Below are positions 1 to 9,486 of a stretch of DNA of 64,000 nucleotides, piece after piece. Origin of the DNA: Elusimicrobiota bacterium (GTDB taxonomy: Bacteria > Elusimicrobiota > Elusimicrobia > FEN-1173); the NCBI GenBank assembly GCA_016722575.1, contig JADKIY010000002.1, positions 124,001 through 188,000 of the forward strand, written 5' to 3'. How positions within the stretch are numbered: the first letter of the stretch is position 1; every line of letters begins with the position of its first letter. The notes under the pieces were generated by a model. It did no database searches. It was not told the DNA's origin and worked only from the letters and a program-made list of their open reading frames with translations. Made by a program: the position numbers and the translations under genes.

Positions 1-3000
1 ATGGTCTGAAATTGGACCTCGCAAGGAATTCCGTTTAAATCGAGATTGTAATGGATGTAGCCTTGTTCTTTTTCGTCCGGGAAGGTGAAACTCACGGGGC
101 CGACGGAACGCAATTGTTCCTCCAAACGATCCTTCAATTGATAAACCATCGTCCGCCACTCCTGCCAGGTGGCCAAGGATTGTCCGGCGCCGCGGAGATC
201 AAACACAATGGAAAGAGTTTCGATGTCTTTCACTTCGCCGGCGGTGTCGTAATTGGGATTGACGATCACCTTATTCACCACCGAGGAAACGGTTTTGGTC
301 CGGGCTTGGGTCATCCAACGGGTGGCGTTGGCGGGGCGAAGCGACTCTCCCGCTTGGGACAGCGCGCGATGGGTCTCAACCAACCGCTCGGCGCTCCCCA
401 CGCGGGCGAGAAGTTCCGCGCGGGCTCGTTCGTATTGCGCGGGGTTTTCAAGGAAAACGACCAAGTCCGTCATGATCGCGGCGATGTCCATCCCCGCCAG
501 ATCCAAGGCGGGGTCCTTCGGCAAACTGGCCGCCAGCGGCGCAAACAGCCGCACGTCCCATTTAATTTCGTCCCGTAAAGCGTCGTCGATGTCGCCGGGC
601 CGTTGGAGCGTCGCCATCAAAGGCCGGGCCGCCCGGGACAGCGACACGGCGCGATCGAGCAACACGAGACGCATCAAAGCCAAATCGGGCTGTCTCTCTT
701 CTTTCGCGGCGCGACGCCCGTTCGGCGTCGACCTCTCGCACAAACCAATCAGCATGTAGTAGTAGTTCGTCATTTGACTGGCGGTGTTCTTGATGGGTTC
801 ACGGAACGGATATCGCGAAAGGCGATGAACGCGGGCCAGCGCTTCCGCTTCCGAAAAACCTTCCCGGGACACGTAGTCGGCCAACCGGTTGGCAAAGGTT
901 TGCTCCAGCAGGGGCAATCGATCCATCAAACCCAGCGGCGTGGGCGTATCCAGCGATTCCGGAGGAGCGCGCGTCAGCTGGTAGCGCGCGGGCGAAAGAA
1001 GGTTCCAAAGGGCGTGGATCAGGATGGCGGCAAGGATTCCGGCCATCGGGGCCGCGACAACAAAATAAACGATGGACGCGTCGAAACCGAAATACGATTT
1101 AATCAAGACCCCGAAGGATCCGGCCAACACCGCGGCCGTGTTCAGAAGAACGGTTCCCCGCCGACGCAAGACGATCTGGCGCTCGGATTGACCGGCCCCG
1201 TGATCGTCCACGAATTTTTTTTGCCCCGACGAAAGGGACCCGATAAATCCCGCCTGAAGACCCACCAGCGCGACTTCCAATGCCCCGAAATTCAAATGCG
1301 AAGAAGCCAACCCCAAAGCCGCACCCAACAAGGCCATCGGAAGGCGACTTTCCAGAAAGGCGTTGCCGGCCCCCGGGCGCGACAACCGCAAACCCATTTC
1401 TTCGATTACGGCCGTCCCCAACACGGGGTGCCGGCCAAGGAATCGCTTTAAACGCGCGGCGACACCGTTTCCCGGCGTCGCCGCGGTCGAGGACCACTGG
1501 ATCAGCTCCCACCGCGTCGATTCCCGCAAAAGACCGTGGCCGGGCCCCCGCGTGCGAACCGCGGTCTCCAATTCCCGAAGAAGAGAGCCGATCGCCGCGG
1601 CGGAAAGAACCGCCTCCTCCGGGACCGCCACCGTTTCCAGGTGTTCGGCCAGCAATTGGCGAACCGCCATCGACCGTCCGTTCAAGAAATCGCCGCGACG
1701 CACCCGATCGACCAAGTCCTTCTTCGAGGCGAAGGCGCCGGTCCGTTCCATTTCGTCCTGTAGAATACCCAGCGCCGAAAGAAGTTGGGCCAACCGCGAA
1801 AGGACGACGGGATCCTCCTCGCGGGATTTGGCCGTGGCGCCGGGGGTCGGAACAATCGGGCTCACCGGCGGAACCGGGGGGATCCCCCGGCCGCCCAGAA
1901 GTCGCCGAATGACCCCGAAAGGGAAGATGGCCGCCAAGAAGCTTTGTCCCCGACCAAAGAATGAATCCCCCCCGGAATAGAGACGTACGTTTTTGGTTTC
2001 CCCGGCGCCGTCCCGTTGGATTTCCAGGGAGGCCGTGGTCAAAGGCGCCGAGGCGTCCGTTCCGCTGCCCTCCCGCGCGGAGGCCACCATTCGCGTTTTT
2101 TCCCCGTTGCGCCACTCAATCTCAATTCGCCGATCGCCGCCCCGAAGTGAAGCGAGACGCACGTTGCCGACGTCCGGCAATCCGGCGGCTCGGTCCAACA
2201 AGGCGTCGGGCCCGGCCACCGTGTTACCGGCGGCAAGGAACACCCCGAGGGTTACCGCCAACCCGGTCAACACCCGGCCGTACCGAGTTGGCGCCTCCAC
2301 CGCCGTGGCCCGGGGCGTCACAAGGTTGATGGATTCGCCGGCAAAAAGTTTTTCCAGAGGCAGGGGGTCGCGCGCCAAAACATCCAACGCCCGCGGACCC
2401 ATCGCCAGCGAATCAACGACCCGGGGGGTCACCACCACGTAGGAAATTCCTTTTTCCCGAAACCGTTGGGTCAAGCCGTCGGTGTGGAATCCGCCGGCCA
2501 CCAACACCGCTTGGGACGCGTTCTCGTTTTTCATTTTGGCGAGCAGGGAATCGACAAGAGCCGCGTTTCGCGCGAGGGCTTGGGAGCAGAAATCCTCGAA
2601 GGGGTCCAAATCGTTGGCGGCGAGGGATTCCATCCGATCGGCCAATCCCGCGTCCCCCGCCACGCGGTTCAATTCTTCGGCGAACCCGATGAGATCGAGA
2701 CGGTGCACCTGAAAATCGCGCCACTCGGCGGGCGTCAACGCGTGGCGGACCAACTTGTCCAGAAGACGGTACCGCTGCCCCAAATCCACGAGAGAACGCT
2801 CCAGCGGGGTCGCCGCCGTTGATATAAGGGTTCGGCGCTCCAGGGCCCCCAGCTCGCCCAACATTTCCACACGGTTGATCTGTTCCGAAAGAAGCACGTA
2901 GCGAATGTAGGAGTGGAGTTGGGGGTAGCGATTTATTTCCAACCCGGCGGCGGACAACCGATTCTGAAAACCCCGGTAGTAATCGCCGTAGGTGAGATCG

Positions 3001-4100
3001 CCGGCCCGATACCGGAGGCTTTCCTCCATCAAAGCGCCCAAATCCGCCGGGCGGAGCCGGCGGGTCAATATTTCAATCAATTGATTCCGTTCGGATTCCA
3101 CCGCTCGGAAATCGATGGCGGCTTCCCACTCCAACGCGTCGCTGAGAAGTCGGAGATTCCCGTAAGCCAAGGGATCGGCGCCTTTTTGCCGAAGGAGAAA
3201 ACGCACGTAAGGCCCGACGCTCTCCTTTTGCTCGGCGTAGGCCGTCACGTGCCGGTCCAGGGCCAAAAAGACGGCGGAGGCTTTTCGATTCTTAATGTCC
3301 GTCAAAAGCCGCTGGGCCTGGGCCAATATTTTCTCAACCCGTCCCCGGGATTTGGCGGACCGTCGCACCGAATCGATGTTTTCCGCGTAGGCTCGGCCGT
3401 CTTCGACGCCCCAGAGGGTCGGCGGATGGGGCGAGGTCCACCCCGCGAATTCCGCCCCGCCGATCAACCCCTCTTTCAAGAAGTACTCGGCCAAAGACCG
3501 GGAAAGGGGGTCGTCCGGGAACCCCCGGAAAGAGCCCGTGGCGAAAGCCCCCTGGGCGCCTTCCAGACCCACGAGCGAGACGCCCCGCGCGCGCGCGAGG
3601 GCGTCGATCAACGCGGCCGTGTTTTTCTGAGCGTCCACCGAATCGTGAAGATCCTGAATATGCACGACCAGGGGCGCGTTCGGCTGTTTGGCGATGTAGA
3701 CATCGCGGAGGGTTCCACGGTTTTGGATGATTTGGGCAAACTGTTTTGGAAGGTCGGCGGCCGCCCCCCCCGTGTTGACGCGAACGGCCGAGTCGCCGGT
3801 GTCCACCGGACGCCAATCGGGGGTCTTGTACGCGGGGGGCAAAAGGGATTCGCGGGAGGCCCCAACACCCACGGGAAGTTCCGCCAGCAGGGGGGGCGTG
3901 GGACGGAGGGTCCGGCTGTTGCGCGTGGCTTGGCGGCGGGAAGTCCAAAACTCGGATTCGGCCGCGTACACGAAAACCCCGTTGTTGACGGTGAAAAGGA
4001 GCGCCAAAGCCGCCCCCAAAAATGGCATGGCTTTTCCCCGTCCCGACCGAAGAGGGCGGCGCGGAACAAAAGGACAACGCTCTGAACCCATCCGATTCAT
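1..4100 (-). CDS. Giant secreted/membrane protein, ChaN/Tiki-like plus RelA/SpoT-like regions (partial)
   Basis: Frame with no stop for 1,366 codons; it runs off the left edge, so the C-terminus is missing. Residues 25-47 form a hydrophobic signal or anchor. Residues about 120-560 carry HIQDLH (147-152), E180-G181 and GGFHTDGL (536-543). I associate this pattern with very large ChaN/Tiki-like proteins of Omnitrophota and Elusimicrobiota (from memory). Hydrophobic stretches follow near 605-620, 920-955 and 985-1030. Residues 1262-1366 resemble a RelA/SpoT nucleotidyltransferase fold: RTKTVSSVVNK from R1267, then DIETLSIVFDL, then GYIHY and CEVQFQT at the edge. Start ATG has no Shine-Dalgarno but a TACTAT hexamer 6 nt upstream. 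Function is unknown; a (p)ppGpp-like activity is only a hypothesis. The reading frame itself is certain. Confidence 0.75.
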   Translation of the reverse strand, partial: MNRMGSERCPFVPRRPLRSGRGKAMPFLGAALALLFTVNNGVFVYAAESEFWTSRRQATRNSRTLRPTPPLLAELPVGVGASRESLLPPAYKTPDWRPVDTGDSAVRVNTGGAAADLPKQFAQIIQNRGTLRDVYIAKQPNAPLVVHIQDLHDSVDAQKNTAALIDALARARGVSLVGLEGAQGAFATGSFRGFPDDPLSRSLAEYFLKEGLIGGAEFAGWTSPHPPTLWGVEDGRAYAENIDSVRRSAKSRGRVEKILAQAQRLLTDIKNRKASAVFLALDRHVTAYAEQKESVGPYVRFLLRQKGADPLAYGNLRLLSDALEWEAAIDFRAVESERNQLIEILTRRLRPADLGALMEESLRYRAGDLTYGDYYRGFQNRLSAAGLEINRYPQLHSYIRYVLLSEQINRVEMLGELGALERRTLISTAATPLERSLVDLGQRYRLLDKLVRHALTPAEWRDFQVHRLDLIGFAEELNRVAGDAGLADRMESLAANDLDPFEDFCSQALARNAALVDSLLAKMKNENASQAVLVAGGFHTDGLTQRFREKGISYVVVTPRVVDSLAMGPRALDVLARDPLPLEKLFAGESINLVTPRATAVEAPTRYGRVLTGLAVTLGVFLAAGNTVAGPDALLDRAAGLPDVGNVRLASLRGGDRRIEIEWRNGEKTRMVASAREGSGTDASAPLTTASLEIQRDGAGETKNVRLYSGGDSFFGRGQSFLAAIFPFGVIRRLLGGRGIPPVPPVSPIVPTPGATAKSREEDPVVLSRLAQLLSALGILQDEMERTGAFASKKDLVDRVRRGDFLNGRSMAVRQLLAEHLETVAVPEEAVLSAAAIGSLLRELETAVRTRGPGHGLLRESTRWELIQWSSTAATPGNGVAARLKRFLGRHPVLGTAVIEEMGLRLSRPGAGNAFLESRLPMALLGAALGLASSHLNFGALEVALVGLQAGFIGSLSSGQKKFVDDHGAGQSERQIVLRRRGTVLLNTAAVLAGSFGVLIKSYFGFDASIVYFVVAAPMAGILAAILIHALWNLLSPARYQLTRAPPESLDTPTPLGLMDRLPLLEQTFANRLADYVSREGFSEAEALARVHRLSRYPFREPIKNTASQMTNYYYMLIGLCERSTPNGRRAAKEERQPDLALMRLVLLDRAVSLSRAARPLMATLQRPGDIDDALRDEIKWDVRLFAPLAASLPKDPALDLAGMDIAAIMTDLVVFLENPAQYERARAELLARVGSAERLVETHRALSQAGESLRPANATRWMTQARTKTVSSVVNKVIVNPNYDTAGEVKDIETLSIVFDLRGAGQSLATWQEWRTMVYQLKDRLEEQLRSVGPVSFTFPDEKEQGYIHYNLDLNGIPCEVQFQT

Positions 4101-4106
4101 AGCTTA

Positions 4107-4135
4107 ATAGTATTCAGGCGGGATTAAAGAATCCT
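4107..4135 (-). promoter_or_regulatory. Candidate promoter of the giant gene, leaderless type
   Basis: The -10 hexamer TACTAT (4112-4107) sits 6 nt before the ATG, so transcription would start at or next to the start codon. The -35 position (AGGATT, 17-bp spacer) matches the consensus poorly. No Shine-Dalgarno is visible. The call rests on the -10 and on the same layout in other first genes of this window. Confidence 0.35.
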
Positions 4136-4226
4136 TTTGCAAATGAAACATACTTGTAAATACCTGGGATTAAAAAAATGACTTGAACGCGTTGATGGGG
4201 AAGCGGTCCGCTAAAGGGTAATGAAA

Positions 4227-5333
4227 CTAAAGGGTTTCGAGCGCCGCGGCGACCGCATCGCCCATCTCGCGGGTACCCACTCGGACGAGGCCCTCGGAGT
4301 AGATGTCACCGGTTCGGAACCCGCGGTCTAAAACAATCGCCACGGCTTTTTCAACGATCTCGGCCAAGTCGCCGCGATGAAGACTGAAGCGAAGCATCAT
4401 GGCGGCCGACAAAATGGTCGCCAGTGGGTTGGCCACGCCCCGTCCCGCGATGTCGGGGGCGGAGCCATGGATGGGCTCGTAAAGCCCTTTTCCCCCCGCG
4501 TCCAAAGACGCGGACGGCAGCAACCCGATGGACCCGGTTAACATGGACGCTTCGTCCGATAGAATGTCGCCGAACAGGTTCCCGGTCACGATCACGTCGA
4601 ATTGCTTCGGCCGGCGGACCAACTGCATGGCCGCGTTGTCGACATACATATGCGACAAAGCAACGTCGGGATAGTCTTTCGCCATTCGTTCGGCCGTCTC
4701 CCGCCACAGGCCGGAGACTTCCAACACGTTGGCTTTGTCGACCGAACACAACCGCCGGCCCCGTTGACGAGCCAAATCGAATCCGACTTTCAAAATACGC
4801 TCGATTTCGGATTCCCGGTAAATCATGGTGTTGAACGCCTCGCGCTCGCCCGCCTGAGTGCGAACGCCCCGGGGTTGACCGAAATACACATCGCCCGTCA
4901 GTTCGCGCACGATCAGGATATCCAACCCGGCCACCAACTCGGTTTTCAGGCTCGACGCCGACGCCAACTGGGGATAAAGCACCGCGGGTCGAAGGTTGGC
5001 AAACAAGCCCAAGGCGCTTCGAATGCCCAAGAGGCCGCGTTCCGGACGAAGGGACCACTCGATCTTGTCCCACTTCGGTCCGCCGACCGCGGCGAGCAAG
5101 ACGGCGTCCGCCGCTTTCGCCTTGGCGACGGTGTCCGCCGGCAGGGGCCCCCCCGTGGCGTCGATGGCCGCGCCGCCGATCAGCGCGGTGTCCAACGAGA
5201 GCCGCAGGGCTTTGCGACGTTTCAGAATTTCCAACACTTTCAATGTCTCGGCCATCACCTCGGGGCCGATCCCGTCGCCGTTTAAAACGAGAACGCGGTG
5301 TTCCTTGTCCGTCGATGTTTTTGACGAATGCAT
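4227..5333 (-). CDS. leuB: 3-isopropylmalate dehydrogenase
   Basis: Cytosolic NAD-dependent enzyme that oxidises and decarboxylates 3-isopropylmalate to 2-ketoisocaproate, the third committed step of leucine synthesis. At 368 aa it has the usual length. Visible signatures are GDGIGPEVM near residue 20, SVDKANVLEVS (substrate and metal binding) and GLYEPIHGSAPDIAG (NAD binding). The start ATG has AAGGAG 6-7 nt upstream. It is the last gene of the ilv/leu run, separated from leuD by a PilZ gene. Isocitrate or tartrate dehydrogenase is unlikely given the leuACD neighbours. Confidence 0.97.
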   Translation of the reverse strand: MHSSKTSTDKEHRVLVLNGDGIGPEVMAETLKVLEILKRRKALRLSLDTALIGGAAIDATGGPLPADTVAKAKAADAVLLAAVGGPKWDKIEWSLRPERGLLGIRSALGLFANLRPAVLYPQLASASSLKTELVAGLDILIVRELTGDVYFGQPRGVRTQAGEREAFNTMIYRESEIERILKVGFDLARQRGRRLCSVDKANVLEVSGLWRETAERMAKDYPDVALSHMYVDNAAMQLVRRPKQFDVIVTGNLFGDILSDEASMLTGSIGLLPSASLDAGGKGLYEPIHGSAPDIAGRGVANPLATILSAAMMLRFSLHRGDLAEIVEKAVAIVLDRGFRTGDIYSEGLVRVGTREMGDAVAAALETL

Positions 5334-5437
5334 AGCAAACTCCTTGGATGGCTATCGGTGAAAAAAGCGTTGTTTGGGTTTAAACGGCCGACGTCGAGGG
5401 GAGGGCGGGCGCCGGCCCGACGCCGCCCCGGGATGGC

Positions 5438-5848
5438 TCAGACTTCCTGCACCCCGGTGTCCGTGAAAATGATTTTGGGTCCCATTTTTCGCAACTTGGC
5501 GGAATATTCGCCCACAAACGTTTCAATGATTTTCCGGGTTTCCTCAGCGTATTCGCCGAACCGGAGGCCGTATTGAAAAGTCTTGGTGAAGTAGCGCTTC
5601 CAGACCACCGTCACCGGAAGCGCGATCACGCTTTTAGCGTCCAGCAGGAGACGGATGACGAACCGATCGCCTTCGATCAAATCGCTGGCGGAATCCACGC
5701 AGGCGCCGGAGACCGATAAATCCAAGAGCCGGGAGATGCCCCGCAGTGTTTTGCCGTCGGGATTGTGGATTTCGATGACAAAATCCGTCGCCGCCCGTTC
5801 CGCGGCGCGCGGGAAATGGGTCGGACCGGATTCGTCGAGGGGATCCAC
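5438..5848 (-). CDS. PilZ domain protein
   Basis: 136-aa single-domain protein. The c-di-GMP-binding signature of PilZ is present: RAAER (RxxxR) near residue 14 and DLSVSGA (D/NxSxxG) near residue 44. Both halves of the site are intact, so cyclic di-GMP binding is likely; the output partner is unknown. It starts with GTG 6 nt after the leuD stop and sits between leuD and leuB, an odd place for a second-messenger receptor. Co-transcription with leucine genes is inferred from spacing. Confidence 0.85.
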   Translation of the reverse strand: MDPLDESGPTHFPRAAERAATDFVIEIHNPDGKTLRGISRLLDLSVSGACVDSASDLIEGDRFVIRLLLDAKSVIALPVTVVWKRYFTKTFQYGLRFGEYAEETRKIIETFVGEYSAKLRKMGPKIIFTDTGVQEV

Positions 5849-5854
5849 GGGATT

Positions 5855-6472
5855 TTAGCGACCGGGCGCCCAGGCCATGTAAGGAAGCCGCGCCGCGGTG
5901 TCCCGAACCTGCGCCGCCGCGCTCAACAAGGTGGCGGCGGAATCCCAGGTCCCCTCCAAAAACAATTCCCGGGCGGATTCCCGCATTTCCACGGGCACCC
6001 GGCGTTCGCCCAACAACACGGTCTTTTGCTCCAGGTCCAGGACGACGGGCCGGTCGGGATGATCGGCGGAAAACGCGGCGATTTCCCGCACGACCTCGGC
6101 GGCGGCGGTCACCGCGGGCAACCCGATGGCGGTGCAATTGCCCGCGAAGATTTCCGCAAAGCTTTCCCCGATGATGGCCTTGATTCCCCAACGGAGGATC
6201 CCCTGGGGCGCGTGCTCCCGGGAGGACCCGCACCCGAAATTTTTGTTGACGACCAAAATCGAGGCCCCTTGGTGACGGGGATCGTTGAACGGGTGCGCTT
6301 TGGTCTTTCCCGCGGCGTCAAACCGCTCGTCCTGAAAAGTGTATTGCCCGATGTCGGCGAACGTCACGCAGCGCAAATAACGCGCGGGCATGATCCGGTC
6401 GGTATCGATGTCGTCGCCCGGAACGGCCACGAGGCGGCCCCGGACCGCTTGTATTTTGGAATCCAGGCTCAT
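5855..6472 (-). CDS. leuD: 3-isopropylmalate dehydratase small subunit
   Basis: 205-aa swivelling-domain subunit of isopropylmalate isomerase, which converts 2- to 3-isopropylmalate together with LeuC. DDIDTDRIMPARYL near the N-terminus and NFGCGSSREHAP are family hallmarks. The frame stays open far upstream inside leuC, but the ATG at 6472 overlaps the leuC stop as ATGA and begins a normal LeuD, so it is the start. The PilZ gene follows directly. Confidence 0.96.
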   Translation of the reverse strand: MSLDSKIQAVRGRLVAVPGDDIDTDRIMPARYLRCVTFADIGQYTFQDERFDAAGKTKAHPFNDPRHQGASILVVNKNFGCGSSREHAPQGILRWGIKAIIGESFAEIFAGNCTAIGLPAVTAAAEVVREIAAFSADHPDRPVVLDLEQKTVLLGERRVPVEMRESARELFLEGTWDSAATLLSAAAQVRDTAARLPYMAWAPGR

Positions 6473-7869
6473 AGCATCTCCCTCACGTCGGCCACGCGGC
6501 CGTTGATCGCGGCGGCGGCCACCATCGCCGGGCTCATCAACAGCGTCCGCCCCGTCGGACTTCCTTGGCGGCCGATAAAGTTTCGGTTCGAGCTCGACGC
6601 GCAGATTTCGCGTCCCTTCAATTTGTCGGGGTTCATCGCCAAGCACATGGAACAAGCCGCGTTCCGCCATTCGAACCCCGCGGCCCGGAAGACCTCCGGG
6701 AGGCCTTCTTTTTCCGCTTGCCGCTGAACTTTCTGGGAACCGGGCACCACGATGGCCTTGACCCCCTTGGCCACGCGCCGTCCCTTGGCCACCCGCGCCG
6801 CCTCCCGGAGGTCCGACATCCGGCCGTTGGTGCAGGAACCGATGAACGCGACGTTGATGGGGATTTGTCGAACTTCTTGACCGGGCTCGAAAGACGTAAA
6901 CCGATAAGCCTCTTCCAAGCCGGCCCGAGAGCCGTTGATCGAATTTTCCGGAACCGGAAGCCGCTCCGTCACGCCGACGGTTTGACCCGGGTTGATGCCC
7001 CAGGCGATTTGCGGTTCCAAGTCGGCCGCGTTCACGCGAACTTCGTCCGCGAAAGAAGCGTCGGCGTCGGAGGCCATGGAGAGCCACCAGGCGGAGGCCT
7101 TGTCGAATTCCGCGCCGGCCGGCACGAAGGGCCTTCCGCGGAGAAATTCGACGGTCGTACGGTCGGGATTGATGTATCCCACCCGGGCGCCCCCTTCAAT
7201 GGCCATGTTGCAAACGGTGAGGCGCTCTTCCACGCTCATGCGTTCGATGGTGTCCCCGGCGAATTCGTAGGCGTAGCCGATGCCGCCGTTGACGCCCAGC
7301 GTGCGAATGATGGACAAAATCACGTCCTTGGCGTAGACTCCCGGCGCCAGGGAGCCGGACACGCGTATACGCCGGACTTTGGGCCGGGCCAAGGCCAGCG
7401 TTTGGGTCGCCAGGATGTCCCGAATTTGGGTCGTTCCAACGCCGAAAGCAATGGCGCCGAAGGCCCCGTGGGTGGAGGTGTGCGAATCGCCGCAGGCGAC
7501 GGTCAAGCCCGGTTGGGTCAACCCCTGCTCCGGCCCCACGACGTGAACGATCCCCTGTTCGCCCGAAGCGAAATCAAAAAAACGAACCCCGAATTCCTTG
7601 CAATTTCGCTCCAACGCCACCATCATTTCCTCCGCCAAGCCGTCCGCGAAGGGGCGTTCCTGGCGGTCCGTCGGCACGATGTGGTCCACCGTCGCGAAGG
7701 TCCGCTGGGGGTAAGCCACCCGCAGGCCTTTCTCCCGAAGCATTTGGAACGCCTGGGGGCTGGTCACCTCGTGAAGGAGGTGAAGGCCGATGAACAATTG
7801 TGTCTGCCCGTTGGGCAGTTCCCGCACGGTGTGCAAATCCCAAACTTTGTCGAGCAGTGTCTTGCCCAT
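6469..7869 (-). CDS. leuC: 3-isopropylmalate dehydratase large subunit
   Basis: 466-aa aconitase-fold subunit carrying the 4Fe-4S cluster. Active-site signatures include GDSHTSTHGAFGAIAFGVG, SCTNGRMSDL (first cluster Cys) and CSMCLAMNPD (the other two Cys). Length is normal for the bacterial LeuC type. The gene begins one base after the leuA stop and ends with a 4-bp overlap into leuD, so the three are very probably translated from one mRNA. Confidence 0.97.
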   Translation of the reverse strand: MGKTLLDKVWDLHTVRELPNGQTQLFIGLHLLHEVTSPQAFQMLREKGLRVAYPQRTFATVDHIVPTDRQERPFADGLAEEMMVALERNCKEFGVRFFDFASGEQGIVHVVGPEQGLTQPGLTVACGDSHTSTHGAFGAIAFGVGTTQIRDILATQTLALARPKVRRIRVSGSLAPGVYAKDVILSIIRTLGVNGGIGYAYEFAGDTIERMSVEERLTVCNMAIEGGARVGYINPDRTTVEFLRGRPFVPAGAEFDKASAWWLSMASDADASFADEVRVNAADLEPQIAWGINPGQTVGVTERLPVPENSINGSRAGLEEAYRFTSFEPGQEVRQIPINVAFIGSCTNGRMSDLREAARVAKGRRVAKGVKAIVVPGSQKVQRQAEKEGLPEVFRAAGFEWRNAACSMCLAMNPDKLKGREICASSSNRNFIGRQGSPTGRTLLMSPAMVAAAAINGRVADVREML

Positions 7870-7870
7870 A

Positions 7871-9427
7871 TCACATACCCTCGTTCTTTTTGGCCGCGGC
7901 GCGGCCGCTGGCCCGCGCCGACAAAATTTTATTGAGCGCGTTCAAATACGCTTTGGCGCTGGCTTCCACGATGTCGGTGGAGGTGCCTTTGCCCATGACC
8001 ACCAATCCCTTGTCGGACACTTTGACCACCACGTCTCCCTGGGCGTCGGTCCCCGAGGACACCGATCGCAGGGCGTAATCGAGCAACTCCGGACGCAACC
8101 CCGTGATTTTGTCCATGGCCCGGTAGGCCGCGTCCACGGGGCCGTCCCCGCAAGCGGCTTCCTGAAACACGGCGTCTTTTTTCTTCAACCGGACGGTGGC
8201 CGTCGGAACGATCCCCGTGCCGGAGGTGGTGTTCAAATAATCCATTGAAAACACCTCCGGCGACTTGGCCCGCCCCTCTTCCTCCACCAAGGCGATCAAA
8301 TCATCGTCAAAAACGTATTTTTTCTTATCGGCCAAGGTCTTGAATTTTTCAAACAGCGCTTCCAGGGCCGGCGCGGCCAGGTGGAACCCCAAATGCTTGA
8401 GACGCGTGTTGACGCCGTTGCGCCCCGACCGGGCCGTCAACAACAAAGCGCTTTCCTCCACGCCGACGTCCTCGGGGTTCATGATTTCGTAGGTGGTCCG
8501 GGATTTGATGACGCCGTCCTGGTGGATCCCGGAGGAGTGGGCGAAGGCGTTGGCCCCGACGATGGCCTTGTTCGGCTGGACCACGATTCCGGTCAGCTTG
8601 GAAATCAAGCGGCTGGTTTTGGCGATCTCGCGGGTGCGCACTCCGGTCGTGACGTTGAACAAGTCTTTCCGGGTCCGAAGCGCCATCACGATCTCTTCCA
8701 GCGAGGCGTTCCCCGCCCGCTCCCCGATGCCGTTGACGGTGCATTCCACCTGCCGCGCGCCGTTTTGAACGGCGGCCAGGGAATTGGCCACCGCCAGGCC
8801 CAAATCGTTGTGGCAATGGACGGAGAGAACCGCGCGCCGGATGTTGGGCACCCGGGCGACGATTTGTCCGATGCGCGCCCCCCAATCCGAGGGGATTCCG
8901 TAGCCGACGGTGTCGGGGATGTTCACGGTCGTGGCGCCGGCGTCGATGACCGCCTCCACCACCTGGCAGAGATAGTCAAAATCCGACCGGACGGCGTCTT
9001 CGGCGGAAAACTCCACGTTGTCGGTGAATTTTTTCGCGTAACGCACACAATCGACCGCCCGGTCCAACACCTGGGAACGGGTCATCTTCAATTTGCTTTC
9101 GATGTGCAGGTCGGACGTGGCGATGAAGGTGTGAATGCGCGGTTTCTTGGCCGCTTTGACCGCGCCCCAGCAGGCGTCGATGTCGCCTTTGACGCAACGG
9201 GCCAACCCCGCGATCTCGGGGCCGCGGATTTCCCGGGCGATGGTTTTCACCGCCTCGAAATCGCCGGGGCTCGACACGGGGAAACCCGCCTCGATCACGT
9301 CCACGCCCAATTCGGCCAATTGGCGGGCGGCTTGGCGCTTTTCCTCGATGTTCAAGCTGGCGCCGGGGGATTGCTCCCCGTCGCGCAGGGTGGTGTCAAA
9401 AACAACGATGCGGTCGGACTTTGGCAT
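7871..9427 (-). CDS. leuA: 2-isopropylmalate synthase
   Basis: 518 aa. Condenses acetyl-CoA with 2-ketoisovalerate, committing carbon to leucine. The catalytic TIM barrel shows DTTLRDGEQSPGASL at the N-terminus, SVHCHNDLGLAVANS (metal-binding HxHND) and NGIGERAGNASLEE. The C-terminal part, from about residue 390, has the length and content of the LeuA allosteric domain, so leucine feedback is expected. AAGGAGA precedes the ATG. Homocitrate or citramalate synthase is less likely because leuCD and leuB follow immediately. Confidence 0.96.
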   Translation of the reverse strand: MPKSDRIVVFDTTLRDGEQSPGASLNIEEKRQAARQLAELGVDVIEAGFPVSSPGDFEAVKTIAREIRGPEIAGLARCVKGDIDACWGAVKAAKKPRIHTFIATSDLHIESKLKMTRSQVLDRAVDCVRYAKKFTDNVEFSAEDAVRSDFDYLCQVVEAVIDAGATTVNIPDTVGYGIPSDWGARIGQIVARVPNIRRAVLSVHCHNDLGLAVANSLAAVQNGARQVECTVNGIGERAGNASLEEIVMALRTRKDLFNVTTGVRTREIAKTSRLISKLTGIVVQPNKAIVGANAFAHSSGIHQDGVIKSRTTYEIMNPEDVGVEESALLLTARSGRNGVNTRLKHLGFHLAAPALEALFEKFKTLADKKKYVFDDDLIALVEEEGRAKSPEVFSMDYLNTTSGTGIVPTATVRLKKKDAVFQEAACGDGPVDAAYRAMDKITGLRPELLDYALRSVSSGTDAQGDVVVKVSDKGLVVMGKGTSTDIVEASAKAYLNALNKILSARASGRAAAKKNEGM

Positions 9428-9466
9428 AAAACAGTCTCCTTAAAGGTCGGTGGCCCCGGCCCGTCG

Positions 9467-9486
9467 CCCTTCGCCAAAGCGAAAGG
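9467..9486 (-). other. Stem-loop between pssA and leuA
   Basis: An 8-bp stem (one G-U pair) with a short loop lies directly after the pssA stop codon. There is no U-run, so it is not a convincing terminator. It could be an mRNA processing or stability element. Confidence 0.35.

Noticed and set aside
1099..2115. 338-codon minus-strand ORF and other Arg/Gly-rich ORFs within 1-4100
   Set aside because: They are out of frame with the continuous 1,366-codon reading frame, which has coherent motifs and no stops.
5855..7087. 410-aa extended LeuD
   Set aside because: The first 205 residues are leuC antiframe; ATG 6472 gives a normal LeuD with ATGA overlap.
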